From Cliona cf. orientalis (Eukaryota; Porifera; Demospongiae; Clionaida; Clionaidae): a stretch of 64,000 bases of DNA. Each line of letters starts with the position of its first letter. Position 1 is the stretch's first letter. Positions 36,605-48,800 of the stretch are shown here, in pieces. A model generated the notes under the pieces. The model saw only the letters and a program-made list of their open reading frames with translations, searched no databases and was not told the DNA's origin. Both the position numbers and the translations under genes were made by a program. The stretch lies in assembly GCA_963930775.1 (NCBI GenBank), contig OZ005690.1, forward strand, positions 9,946,411 through 10,010,410. The letters are read 5' to 3'.

Positions 36605-37045
36605 AGTATTTGAGCTACGAAAAGGCCTATGTGGCTGGGTAGATACATTGCTGACTAATTTTTGCTCAAATACACCAGCCAAAATAAAAGTTTACATTTC
36701 GGCAGCTATACAATTGCCATCATCAGTGCAATAGACAGATACAGTGGCAAGGTGGTGTGAGTATCGGAAGGATTAGACAAAACTGTAATACCTAATCAAT
36801 CCACTGGGTGTTCGACCAGACATGTTTGGCCAATGCAGAGGAGTTAAAATCCGCCAGTCTGATCGCCCTCTTGTGTTCTTCTAACAGTCTACAAGAGGTT
36901 TGGCCAATATAAGATGCATGCTGAGTAATATATGGCCACAGGGAATCTTATGCACAACACTAGACTTCTGTAGGTCAGGAATGGGGTCCTTTGATCTCGA
37001 TAATATAAGACTCATTCCTCAGTGTCTGGAGCAGCTTAAAATGTA
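36605..37045 (-). pseudogene. Penelope-like retroelement remnant (GIY-YIG nuclease end)
   Basis: On the - strand two frames together give SKDPIPDLQKSSVVHKIPC (around 36930-36990), then, after a frameshift, ASYIGQTSCRLLEEHKRAIR followed by LADFNSSALAKHVW (around 36800-36915). This is the C-terminal pattern of Penelope-like elements: Cys motif KIPC, YIGQTSxRL, KRAIR, NSSALAxHVW. The remainder toward 36605 looks like the element's 3' untranslated end. Dead: at least one frameshift, no reverse transcriptase domain seen nearby. It sits 120 bp past the ankyrin-FYVE stop, inverted to it. Confidence 0.7.
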
Positions 37046-38085
37046 CCCTTACTTTCAGGGGAGCTAGTATGCTAGTTGGATACGTTTATGCTGAGCTCTT
37101 TATTGCTGGTAGCTACATTCCTCAATGTTCAGCCATGCCTTCTGACTTACGTCAAGTATTACAAATGCCTACCGACTTGCAGGTAGCTAGCACTGCTCAT
37201 GCAGACCCCATGCACCTCAACTGACTTAGCTATGGTATATTATTATGCATTGCACTGCTAGTCCTGTCCTCATTCAGACCCCACCTCATGGATAAAATAA
37301 GGTCTAGTGACAGTGGGCAAAAAGTTTGGTCAAGTCGACAACCACAGAGTATATTGTGTGTGTCAATCAGATCACACTTTTAGCCTAATTATGCTAACCA
37401 CAGGAATGTAAAAGCATAATTGCCTACTATAATATACAAATATGAATCACCCACGTCACCTTACTGACCAATCAAATACGCGAGCTTTGTTCATGTACAG
37501 TCAACACGTATATAGCTATGTCCAGTCAGGAGTAGATTAGATAGGAGTAGTGCCAATGTAGTAGTAGTAATGGTGTTCCAATAGGATGACACCAGTGGTA
37601 TCACCAGGGGGGGTGCATGTGGGTTCATTTGCATCCAATACATGCACCTGTGCACCCATCCTATGCATGACATTGTGTATTTTTGTTGTTTACCTATAAT
37701 AATAGCCTGTCACAGTATGCAATTGCAAGTTTCACTACACTGTCACAGTCAGTAATGTATTAAATATGTCATGTATGTATCATTACATATACATATACGT
37801 AGACAGTCTAGTAGCTGTAACAAAGAATAGTACCTAGCTAGGTTAGTACAACTATTAATAGTACTACACTTCGGAGTTTTGGGCCAGTTTTATGCATCCA
37901 CCTGTGCGATAACTTGCACCCAGTTAAACAACTAGCTAGAGATGCCAATGGATGACACAGACAAATTGCAATCAAGGCTGCACATGTGCTATAATCTATT
38001 GACATCTTGTTATGTAAACACAGACTGCAAGTTTGCAACTGTATACTGCAGCTGGTTCTATGTTGGCCTGGGTGGGATACACCCC
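37046..38085. other. Intergenic, nothing recognised
   Basis: AT-rich; short simple repeats such as 'catatacatatacgtag'. No gene, RNA or clear element seen. Confidence 0.5.
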
Positions 38086-38091
38086 CTGTAC

Positions 38092-38757
38092 TATGGGGTG
38101 CCAAATGTGTCAAAAACACTTATAAATGCTATATTTGTATATCTCCCTCTGGTATATAAATGTGGCACTGATTTAGCTAAATATCTTCCTGATTTAATAT
38201 ATATCTACGTCAGATTTATAAATGTTGATCCGATTTATATATCACAGCCGGATATATAAATATGGGGCAGATTTATATACCTGAAATGGATTTACATATA
38301 TAGGCCTGATTTATATATCTGACGCAGATATATAAACACGGGACAGATTTATAAGTATAAAGATTTTTGCATGATGGGTGTGGCCTAATTAATCTGCCAC
38401 ACCTGCCTCAACGACGTACATACACAGTACTATGGTATTATAGCTGTTGCAGTCCCCACACAGAACTACTTGTACCACGCCCACCCTGACTCCACCCTTT
38501 TGCAAACTGCCAGATTTATATATCTCACCCATATTTATAAATATGACCCATGTATATAAATCAGAGGCATGTTTATAAATATGGCACCGATATATATATC
38601 AGGCCCATATTTATAAATCTAAGTCAGATATATTATATCAAGCCCATATATATAAATCAGGCAGATATTTAGCTAAATCAGTGTCACATTTATATATCAG
38701 AGGGAGATATACAAATATAGCATTTGTAAGTGTTTTTGACACACTTGGCACCCCATA
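38092..38757. mobile_element. Foldback element with a 19-bp periodic array
   Basis: 666 bp, flanked by the 6-bp direct repeat CTGTAC (38086-38091 and 38758-38763). About 100 bp at each end are near-perfect inverted repeats (TATGGGGTGCCAA…, 'gtgtcaaaaacactta', 'gatttagctaaatat'). Inward from each end runs an array of GATTTATATATC/GATATATAAATM-type motifs at 19-bp spacing: starts at 38213, 38232, 38251, 38270, 38289, 38308, 38327, 38346; in the other half about 38513, 38531, 38550, 38569, 38588, 38607, 38627, 38646. The central 150 bp (38360-38510) are non-repetitive. No ORF. Confidence 0.85.
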
Positions 38758-38918
38758 CTGTACTCATGTACATGCTGTACTCATGTACATGACCTCAACA
38801 AGGTGTTTATTTATTTACTCGCGTATTATTATCTACGTCATCCTCCCGGAACGTGTTTGCTTCAACACTCCTATCTAATGTACTCCTGGTCCAGAGCAAG
38901 CCCAAGCCATTGACTATA

Positions 38919-39571
38919 GCGTAATGTGCCAATTACCGACAGGTATCAACTATCGGAAATACGGGTATCGATTATCGACATAGGGCCTTAGTATAGGCAG
39001 TGGGCGTGGCGCGTTTAATAATAACTTCGCGTGGTCGATCGCGACTCGCTTCTGTGCTTCAGGCTGGACTTTTGAAGGTAAGTTTTGCTTCATTTGTGAT
39101 AAGATGACCCTCACAGTGTCTTACTTTCTCAATACAGGAGCAAAGACGCGATGGTGCTGTTCCCGAGGCGCTTCTGCCAAGATTGAAAAAACGATAAAGA
39201 TCGAACAAGCTCACCTATGAACATGAAGTTGTCTCAGTAGTTAGAGCTCATGATTATGCACCTGCTAGTATTTTTTATCTTACTCTTGGATTGCATGCAC
39301 TGTGATGACAAAGCTCCAAGTGACGATAATTGATTGTATTGAAAGTATACGGTGTGCCGATAATACGTACCGACTGTTGATAACTGGCATTCGCAATTAT
39401 AAGCTAAAATTGCCACTGCAGACGTACTTTGATAGGCAGCCCCCTGAGACTTTAGGTACTTGTAGCCCTGGCGACCCCCTACCTTTTGGTCCAAGTTCGA
39501 AGTTCAGGCGATGTTCCTAAGCAACAGCACACGCGGGAGAAAACCGTATGTCGATAATTGGCACTTTACGC
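38919..39571. mobile_element. 653-bp TIR element, TA target
   Basis: Ends GCGTAATGTGCCAATTACCG and (complement of right end) GCGTAAAGTGCCAATTATCG, flanked by TA on both sides (38917-38918, 39572-39573). Inside, a CpG-richer segment ends in an exon-donor-like 'tttgaag|gtaagt' (about 39078) and an acceptor-like 'atacag' follows at about 39138. No long ORF. Tc1/mariner-type by TA duplication. Confidence 0.75.
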
Positions 39572-39984
39572 TAGCGTAAGTCATCATTAGTCGACCACCT
39601 TTTATTGTCGACCGATATCTACTATACGATGGTCTCGGGTGTGGTCGCGTTTTGCCACACACTATGAACGTATGGCGATGGTATTAATTTTGTGTATCCT
39701 GCATATATAAAAGTTTCACTCGATATGAAAACTTGATAGGTATTTATGATAATAGTAAGTAATAATCATGATGAAAGTATTATCTTAAACGAGGAGGCGG
39801 GGTATAAAAGGGCCCGCCCTGGACGGAAGCAATCTTTATTTTACCACATCCGTCACATGAGCCAATATGGCTGTATTACAAAAATTCGCGAGTTATCTTG
39901 CCATGCCATGGCAATGGCGCCAGCTATTTTACACATGACAGACACAGTACAGTACAGCGAACCAGCGTTGGCGCCATAGCGCGA

Positions 39985-41533
39985 ATATAAAGAAAGCGCG
40001 AGGCACCCCAGAGACACCTTTTCGAAGGCACCTGTACAATGGCTACTTTGAATGAGCAGAGAAAGAAGCGCGCGAGACTATACGATGGAACTGAACTTCG
40101 CCAGTGAGGATAGCAAGAAGTCGTTCTTGTCGAGGGTGGAGAGCGCTAAGCTGAGACTCGCTCCCAGAGGCTCACCGCCGCTGGACAGTCGCGAGCTATA
40201 CTTAGCTCTCTATTGGATTTGGCTGAAGCCACTCCTCCACCTGCTACCACGTGCACTGGAGATCAGTTTCGAAGCCAGGCAGTCCCTACAGGATCTATGA
40301 CAATGCTGGAAAACTCAGGTGTGTATTAGATTCACGCAATAACTTAGTCAACAAACTAACTAACTAACTATTGTGCTTAGGATTCTTTGTACCCGGTGAT
40401 GAAGGCAATGATGAAGCCCAATCATTGTTTGTTTGTGAGCGCAAGACGTTTGAGGATCTTTGCGCTGGGCTCACACAACCATGTCAGTGCCAAGCTAGTG
40501 CACGGAAGATGATCAAGACTGTTCAGGTGTGAATGGCATTCAAGTGAACTTATCAAAATTTTAATATTTAGTTGGTGTTTATGCGTGTACCTCAGAGAGG
40601 ACATGTCCTCCGTGTCGAGTTTCAGTGTCAGCAGTGTAAACAGAAGCAGCGGTGGGCCAGTTCACGAACACTTGGAGGACGCTACCTTATTAACCAGAAG
40701 TAAGTATCCATTACTTTCCATTGTAAGAGCTAGGTACTGAAATATTTTCAGGATCGTGCATTCGTTCACCTGTGCTGGTATTCTGCCGAGCCAGTACATC
40801 CATTTTTCCACTTATGCAAACTTGGGCACACTGGGGCCATGGTATATCAATTCGGGTGAGTTTGCAAAAGAAATGGGGTGATGGTCGATTGACTCTTTTG
40901 CTATTTGCTAGTCTACAAAAGTGGTGGGTACTTGGAAGCAGTAAACACCTGTGCCAAATTATCAATGATGAAAGCTATCACAGAAGTGAAAGCATTGCCA
41001 CATTACGCTGCTAGTGGTGAGGTACGTACATGTATGTGCACATTTGTAACCCTGCTACAAATTAATGATAAATAATGTTGTATCTCTCAACAGTGGGTTA
41101 TTACTGATGCTCGACACGACTCGACATTCAATGCCTTCCATACCACTGTCCCCTGCTTGTCTGGAAGGTAATTATGTGTTCAATTGTTGTTGTGAATAGA
41201 TGTATAGAACATGATACGTTACATGTACACATACGTTATTGTATTATAATTATTATGATAGCACCAAACGAATTCTTGGCTGTGCAACAGTATCCAGAAA
41301 GGAGCATGCCATCGCTCAAACAAGGGAACTTGAGGCCACCAAAGCAGTACTGCCTCAAGTCCTTGAACAAGGTGGTATATTTCACGTATTTATGTGAACA
41401 TTGATTATTGAATTAGATCTATACATGTATGCAGATCTGAAGGTTGTGGAAGTAGCGCATGATAATGCAGCAACAGTCAAGAATTACATCACCGAGGATT
41501 TACATCTCCTGAACTCATACGACACGTGGCATG
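39985..41533 (+). pseudogene. Multi-exon DDE-transposase-like gene, frameshifted and 3'-truncated
   Basis: Exons by splice sites and phase: about 40085-40318, 40381-40526, 40596-40699, 40752-40855, 40912-41021, 41094-41167, 41262-41371, 41435-41533. A TATAAA-like box is at about 39986. Product segments include MELNFASEDSKKSFLSRVES, a CxxC pair (CQQCKQKQRW), LPSQYIHFSTYANLGTLGPW, ITDARHDSTFNAF, VVEVAHDNAATV and NSYDTWHG. Spaced Asp motifs (DARHD, AHDN, DTWHG) suggest an RNase-H-fold transposase, possibly Kolobok-like; the superfamily is a guess. Exon 1 carries a 2-bp 'ta' insertion near 40200: the frame reads RELYLAL, whereas removing it gives LSSLLDLAEAT up to the donor. After the donor at 41533 the sequence enters the right arm within about 35 bp, so the C-terminus is missing. 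Confidence 0.55.
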
Positions 41534-42180
41534 GTACAGTTACTGATTCCCAATACTTGTGATGGTGATAGTAATAGTGCAAAGTAAAGTGGTACAAACC
41601 ACTATACCACAAGTACTCTACAAACTGTGTCCTGGTTGGATGGTGTCTTTGACTAAGTATGTGATTAATTTTGTCTACAACTATCAGTACACGCATACAT
41701 ACAATGTGGAAAATTAGTGGTTCACAGGCTCTAATATCGGGAAGCACAAGCCCTGAGTGAATTCAACAAATATTAGCTAGAGCCCCTGTGGTTTCAACAC
41801 AATATGCACGAAAAAAGGGGACAGAGCCTGAAGAGTAGCTGGCTTGCATGCTATTCTCCCACACTAGTCCAGGGGTATGGCATATGAGATTAGCCAAGAA
41901 TTTTCTCGTTTCATCCAAACTGTATTAGTGGGGGTGGTAGAATCCAGGCCAAGACTTCCCAAAATGCAATCACAGTAGACTCACCAGTACTCTTGCATTG
42001 TGCATGCGAGTGCAAACGATCCCCGAGTGGTGACTCGTGCAGGACCAAGTGTTCATTGCGTGTGCCCAGTGGCCTGCACGAAGGCTATTTATATGAGTTC
42101 AAGTATTGATCATGATAGAGAAAGGGGGAAGAGGGTTGGAAACAGAATAAGAGGCCGAGTATGTAGTTATGGGGCATATT

Positions 42181-44601
42181 ATGGGGAGCCAAACTAGATA
42201 AAAAGCGAAGCACTTGCATGTACATTTTGTCTACCATCATTCTTAGCGGATGCATACATAATGGTGTACGCTATAATATATATGTAGCATAATCTATAAT
42301 ACGGCATGTAACATATGCCATATGGATATGGCTGCATGACGCTATATCTGTATCCTAACATGTATAGCAGATCCCATATCTATTATGGGACCTCCTATAT
42401 ACCTATTTGTTGGTAGTTGCCTAGCAACCATAGTTTTTATATTATAGGCGATTTACCGGCTATGGGAAGGGGGTTGGTCATCATAAAGTAGGCCAATGAT
42501 GAACAGAGATCAAATACCAACAAAATAGTTATCTGATAGTAATTGGGGTGCATGAGATGCATTACTATCAGATTACTATTATATAGCTAGACCTTATGAT
42601 AATGGTCGGACATCGGACATTTTCTGGATAAATAGCCAGTATGTCCTGCCATTCACTTGATTATCCGGATACATTTTCGATGCAGCATTCAATAGCACAG
42701 TTCAAGCACTAGCATCCTGTTACTAGCTCTGTTACTGTAACAGTAGTAGCTGTCACTGTGTCAAGGCTGGCTTAGGGTGGGCCTAGCACCCACCAACTAC
42801 ACTGATCACAATGATTCAGCAGCTGTACATCTTGAGCTGCACATCATTGGGTCTGCAATATTACACAATTAACATACCTGCTACATAGTTGGGTGAAAAG
42901 AATTCTTAATTTATAGTACAAATTAATGTACAGTGTACATTGGTGTCCGGGCATTTGGTATAACTTAATGTCCGGTCAAATTTTATTTTGATCAGACACT
43001 TTGACTGGCCATACAAAAAATTATCATATGGTCTGTATATAGGACATCCTATATATAGGACCTTCTATACTGTGGTAATTCTCTTAAATATTCTCAGGTG
43101 TACATTAGACCTCCATACAATGAGTCCACATGCACGCACAATATACACAATAGCCGATTAATAATACAGGATCTCCTATACACTTCCTGGGAATGAGGAA
43201 ATGACATAATTATCCGATTAATCACATAGAATACCTTGAGGAATTAATGTAGAAACTTCAAAGTGCAAGAACTATTATTAAAATAGCTCAAATTAAATTA
43301 AGTGTGAAATGTAGGTATGCATTCATTTTGATGCTACATGATTATAACTGAATAATTTTCACAGCATCATCATAATATTGACATTAGAGAATGCTATAAT
43401 ATTATAGGATGTCCTATATAGCTACATAGGACATCCTATATAGATATAAGATATTCTATATATATTATGCAGCTATAACAATGTGTCATTCACCACTGGA
43501 AATCATGTGCATAGTGTTGGACATCTTGTACGCATATAGGAGGTCCTATAATATAGATAGCAGTCTGAGTGAGGGGGGAGAGTTCCTCCGGCCAATAAAA
43601 ATAATTTGTTGGGGGGGGGGGGGGAGAATCTTAGTGCTAAATCCCAGGAATGGAACTGTGCAACTATGTAAGAACCAACGGGAACTGATTGAACTGTCAC
43701 GAAACACAGTGACAATTAATATATTCTATTCAGGAGCATAATATTATACACATGTACCCTTCAGTCATGGATAGCCAACAGATGTCACTCCAACCCCTCT
43801 TCTTTTCTTTCAAACACACACACACACCACACACACAAATTAAACCAATTTCCAACGGACATTGAAAAATTAATGCTATTTCATTTCCTGACACATATTA
43901 TTATTATGCGCATGCACACACACATACAGTTACACATTCGCGTGCACAAACAGACACACACATGCACACGCACATGTGGCACACACACAAACATGCACAT
44001 GCACATGCTCACACATGTACATCTGGCTGGCCAGATTGGTCTCCTGGAGGATATGAAGTCATTCTCGACGAGTGTGTGTACACTGTAAAAAAAACGTAGG
44101 CCCGGGGTGTATCAAACCAGTGTGGATCGCCTCAAGAATGTCTTGATCATGACAGTTTTACTATGATTACGTCATTAATTATCATAGTTGACAAGATAAT
44201 TAACATGGTGCCACTGGACTATACCACAAATTCCTATAGTGTAGAAGAGACAATGTCAGATTTTGAAAACTACCTCAATTTTCCCGTAATGATCTTTATT
44301 TTATTCAGCCCATTGTTGAGGTTCAATCCAACCTGTCCAATTATCAAAGATTTCAGGACTGTCACAGTGAGGATCAAGCCTAGTTATACACTCATTCTCT
44401 AGTGCAATATTTTTATACTCAAACTAAGATATTGGTCAAGGCACCGTACCATCCCTACTTATAACTCTATGATAGAAATAGCATCAGCTATATAATATAC
44501 GCATGGCATAATAATATGCCATATGTATATAGACTGATGCATCCACTGAAAAATGTGGTGAACAACATGTAAGTGGCTTTTAGTCTCATTTGGCACCCCA
44601 T
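42181..44601. mobile_element. Long-TIR element, right-arm copy
   Basis: Inverted counterpart of 25638-28212, starting 'atggggagccaaactagata' and ending '…tcatttggcacccca'. The palindrome cluster and the CA-rich tract (43810-44020) are conserved. It lacks about 230 bp present in the left copy (about 25810-26030). Confidence 0.6.
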
Positions 44602-44900
44602 ATCATAGAGTCGGTAGACTCTATAAGTAGGGATGGCCCGGACACTCCATATACATAATACATTACAAATACACAAATATCTCAAAACAGGTAACTTTAT
44701 GAAATTTCTAAGTGTCAAAATCAGAATCTCCAGCAAATTATCTATCTATTGAGACCAAGATCATTCATCAAAACAATTGTACATGCCAGAACCAGATATT
44801 TAAAAAATAGGCCATTTGTCAATCTTTCTTCTTTCTTTCTTTTTCATTATCAGGGCTACCTCAACACTGCCTTGATCGCTCATCTTAGTTTGAACATAAA
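44602..44900 (+). repeat. Repeat segment in the same orientation in both arms
   Basis: 'gactctataagtagggatgg … aatctttctt … ggctacctcaac … catcttagtttgaacataaatcc' matches left-arm 25790-26055 on the same strand, although the arms are inverted. It lies just outside the right-arm long-TIR element, which lacks this segment internally. Confidence 0.7.
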
Positions 44901-44919
44901 TCCACTCCATTTTGTAGCG

Positions 44920-45330
44920 CGCAGGTCCATGACACGCTCGTTTTGCGTCATCTCTACAGTTACGTAATGGTGGGTGTGTACAGCGCTTAACGAAAAGGGT
45001 GTGTCTGATACGCCATTTTGTCATAATAATGCGCATGCTCATAATGTGTTGCCATGGTGAAGTCATGTGACTGTAGTGAGCGGCGCGCGCCACCGCCGCT
45101 AGACGATAGCTAGCCAGCTAGCGCTGCGCCTCGAACAAAGCTAGCTTAGCCTAGCCATAGCTACGTGCCAGGCTCTCCCACGCGAGCTAGGCCAGTGCGA
45201 GCGCGAGCGCGATAAAGCGAACCTAGCTCGTGCAGCGCTAGTACTGCGCTGAGATATGAAGACTCGCGGCCTCAGCGCCGGTACGAGCGCGGCACGGCAG
45301 TCGGCAAAACAGCCAGCTTAGTAGTGACAA
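44920..45330. promoter_or_regulatory. CpG-rich patch, right-arm specific
   Basis: Dense CpG and GCGC/CTAGC motifs ('gcggcgcgcgccaccgccgc', 'gagcgcgagcgcgataaagc') in an otherwise AT-rich region, with no ORF and no left-arm counterpart. It contains TGCGCATGCTC and TTACGTAA-type sites. Could be a captured promoter or part of a mobile element; role unknown. Confidence 0.4.
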
Positions 45331-45505
45331 AAATAGTCGACAATAGCTATACTATAATCAGTACTAAAGTCTCATCGTTATTTGGCCGCCTAAAATAGCT
45401 TTATCGCCTAGGCGAGTTAACGAGAGGCGTGGCTACGCGAACTTGGGCACCTCCCATCTATACTTGCTGTATATTATAGTAGCACTCATGCAAAAAAGAA
45501 CAGAA

Positions 45506-45898
45506 ACAAGTATAAAAACAATTGAATAAAATTGAAGGATGAAGTAGGGATGGCAATGCCAAAAAGTACACAAACAAGATTTTTAGGGATAAGAGATAAT
45601 CACAACCACTATACATCCCTACGCTTGCCTTTTTGAGTAACATGGGGACCATAAATAATTATAATCAATAATAATAAAAATGACTGATAGACCTAGGGAG
45701 AACATAAATTTCTCCCACATGTAGCCGCTAAGTCAAGAACACTCCAAGTATAGCATGCCTTGAATCAATAGGTCTGCAAGCGTAGGGATGTATAGTGGTT
45801 GTGATTATCTCTTATCCCTAAAAATCTTGTTTGTGTACTTTTTGGCATTGCCATCCCTACTTCATCCTTCAATTTTATTCAATTGTTTTTATACTTGT
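45506..45898. mobile_element. Foldback with perfect 123-bp arms
   Basis: 45506-45628 and 45776-45898 are exact reverse complements (123 bp), separated by 147 bp. Absent from the left arm, which goes directly from the TIR-element edge to 'ccactataatttatat'. The arms contain 'gtagggatgg', also found in the segment at 44602-44900. Confidence 0.9.
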
Positions 45899-48800
45899 AT
45901 TATTATAGTGGGCAGCATGGCCTTTGATGTTCATCCATGGGCCCACTATGGATTGCTCATTTAGTCCCAGTTTGCCCCAGTTTGCTGTAAATTAAGGAAT
46001 AAATAAGTTTTGAAAGACTTCATGGCGCCCACCCAGCAAAAAAATTATTAATAGGGATTTCCATTGTCCAGCAAGTCTGAGGATGTGGTAAGACTGGTTC
46101 ACATACTACAAGGTCCAAATAACACTGCTGCATAGTAGTTTACACACTTACAAGCATTAATTTTAGTAGTACACAATATCAATTAATAAGGTAAGATGCA
46201 TCGCCCTGGGTACATTTTTGTATCACCACAAAATAAGATTCAAAATTATTGTGTGCCTCTAAGTTTATTGGCATAGGTGACATCCTGGCCGATAATTAGC
46301 TAATCAAATTTCAAATGTTAATCATAATTGCACACACACTCAGAGTCTAATTAATAGTGCATGTAATTAATAATTATTCCACAGCCTGCAAGTGGCCACA
46401 AGAGAATCCCTAGGCTAATAAGCGATGGGAAAAAGCTGGAGCTTGTTAATAGGTAAAGAATTGTTCAGAAGTCTTTTAGAAGATCAATTGAATACAACGG
46501 TAGGAAATTAGCATTTTTTGACTCATTTTTTGTACTTGGGTATCAGATTTGAGTCCTTAGTTGGACTAGGGAGTTAGGAAATTTAGAAGTCAGGTCTCAA
46601 ATTTGAGTCCTCAGTTTGACCGGAAACTCAAATATGCAGATTAAAGTCCAATAAGAGAATCAAGAAACAGAGTCATTTAGATAGGTGTATAGCTACAGGG
46701 GTACAGAAACACGTATTATTCCCATGTAGGTAGATAAAAGCTAGGGATTTAAGAAATGACAATTTTAAGCAATACTACAACCAGGGTTAAAATGATTGTA
46801 CCTTTTTTCGTTCCTTCCCTAGAAATTCTGGTTATAATTTTTTGAGTAATAATAATTGGCACTTAGAAAAGAACTGTTTGCAGTGGATGTAGACAATGCC
46901 CCATAAACTGATGTCGGCTAGCCCAGCACCAGACCTGGCCTGCCAGAGTTATTGTAACCTCACCAACATAATAAAAATATCATTATGATAAAATTTAATA
47001 CTATGTTGTTGCTATAGTGGATCCTAGCTAATTAAGTCACTGGGAACTTTGTATATAGTGCAAATTAATATATAGATAAAGGAAAGTGGATCACTTCAGT
47101 ACAAATCACTGCATCACAAGTACTCTAGCTAGTCCAGGTTTGATGGACAGTTGGACAAAGTACAAGATTTGTATACAAGTATCAGTGCACACAATATCAT
47201 ACAATGTGGATAATTATGGTGACCAGCAACTGTCATTCAACTTCTCATTGAACCATTTCAATTTACATTTCCAATTATTAGTTACTTAAAGATTGCCAAT
47301 AATTTATCGTTAGCTCATTAATATGCTACCCATAGGTAGCTACTAGTATTGGGAAACATAAACCATAACTGAATTAGAAGTGACTTTGTCTATGTATTTG
47401 CATATTATTATACAACGTTTCCAGTGATTTAATTAGCTATTATGTTGAAACCACAGGGGCCATAGCTGGGCCAATAGAAATTTGTAGAATTCACTTTATC
47501 CTTGTTTGATGACTATCTATCTACAACAGGGTTTCATTTATGGGGGGTGGGGTAGGGGGCACTCGCCCCACCTAGGAAGCTGGCTGCCTCCTTTGAGAAT
47601 AGCCGCAAACCATATACGCAATACATGTGCATAATTATAAGAATTTAGTGTGAATGGTGAAAGTGTCCAAATAGGGACTCTTTTGCTACTTTTAACATAT
47701 TATTTTTTGCTCCACATGGGAGGAGACATACATGTAGCTACTGTATTGTAGCAGAATTGCTAATTCAGCTATTGACTGGTTCTTATTAAGACACTGATTG
47801 TTATCGTTCATATTATTTGCACCCCATTACACACGTCCTATTGGCTGGTTAGAGCAACCCTGACTCTTGTCACTTTTGGTATAAATACCCCTAGCACAGC
47901 TAGGTTGGGGTATCTTTGTATACACAATTAGCTAATACCAGTTTCATTGTTGAAGCTATGTGTTAGGCCCTAGAAGCGCTTGCTTACTGTTGGAAGGGAT
48001 CCTGCTAAACTCCTGGTACCTGGCTATTTTGAAGCCTGCAAAATTGTTACAGTATTAAAAGGGAGGGTAACCAGCAGATATCGCTAATAAGACCAGTCTC
48101 AGAAGCCACCAGAAACATCTTGGCAGTTAAAAAATTTTCCTGGGGGAGCATCCCCCCAGACCCCTTTGTATAAACAGGTTAATGAGCACTGTTATTCTTG
48201 GCTGATAAGAAACAATAATACAATCCTTTCCCACCTACCTCGGTAATTGTCTCGTTCCCCCACCCCCCCCCCCCCCCCCCCACTCTTGACGAAAATCTTA
48301 AATGACACCCTGTACAAGTATCGGTGCATACATACAGTGCATACACCCAATGTGGATGTATAATTCAAGTTCAGGCCAGACCAATTAAATAAGTTGTTGC
48401 ATGGATTCGCTTGCTCCAATTTTTGGGCAAACAAAAGAAAAAAAATAATAAAGTTGGGTGGAGCTTATGTACAGTAGAGTGGTTTTTGTATTCTATCTTG
48501 ATTCCCTGGTCATAGGCACATTAGTCTGTCTTAATTATATTGTGATCTATAACCACACCCCAATTGATTGCTTTTTTTTTCTTTTTTTTCGATCGCTCGG
48601 TCCAATTTTTACCTCACAATATCCGAGCAACAACAAATTAAATTGATCTGGCCTCAGTGGCCAACAACTGCCATTCAATTGCTCACTGCACTGAATCGTT
48701 TCAATGTACACTTCTAATAATAATTCTTCAAGATTTCCAATTTGAATATTGAAACGTTTGTTAGCTACCACTGATCATTAGCATATTCCTCACAGGCTCT

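Noticed and set aside
37942..38259. 105-residue open frame running into the 19-bp array
   Set aside because: Its second half is AT-rich repeat translation of the foldback element; no coding features.
38150..38720. CRISPR-like array
   Set aside because: Regular 19-bp period but the units are contiguous near-palindromes without distinct spacers, in an animal genome and inside an element with inverted ends.
39030..39200. Possible 5' exon with donor and acceptor
   Set aside because: It lies wholly inside the 653-bp TA-flanked element and leads to no open reading frame; kept only as a note on that element.
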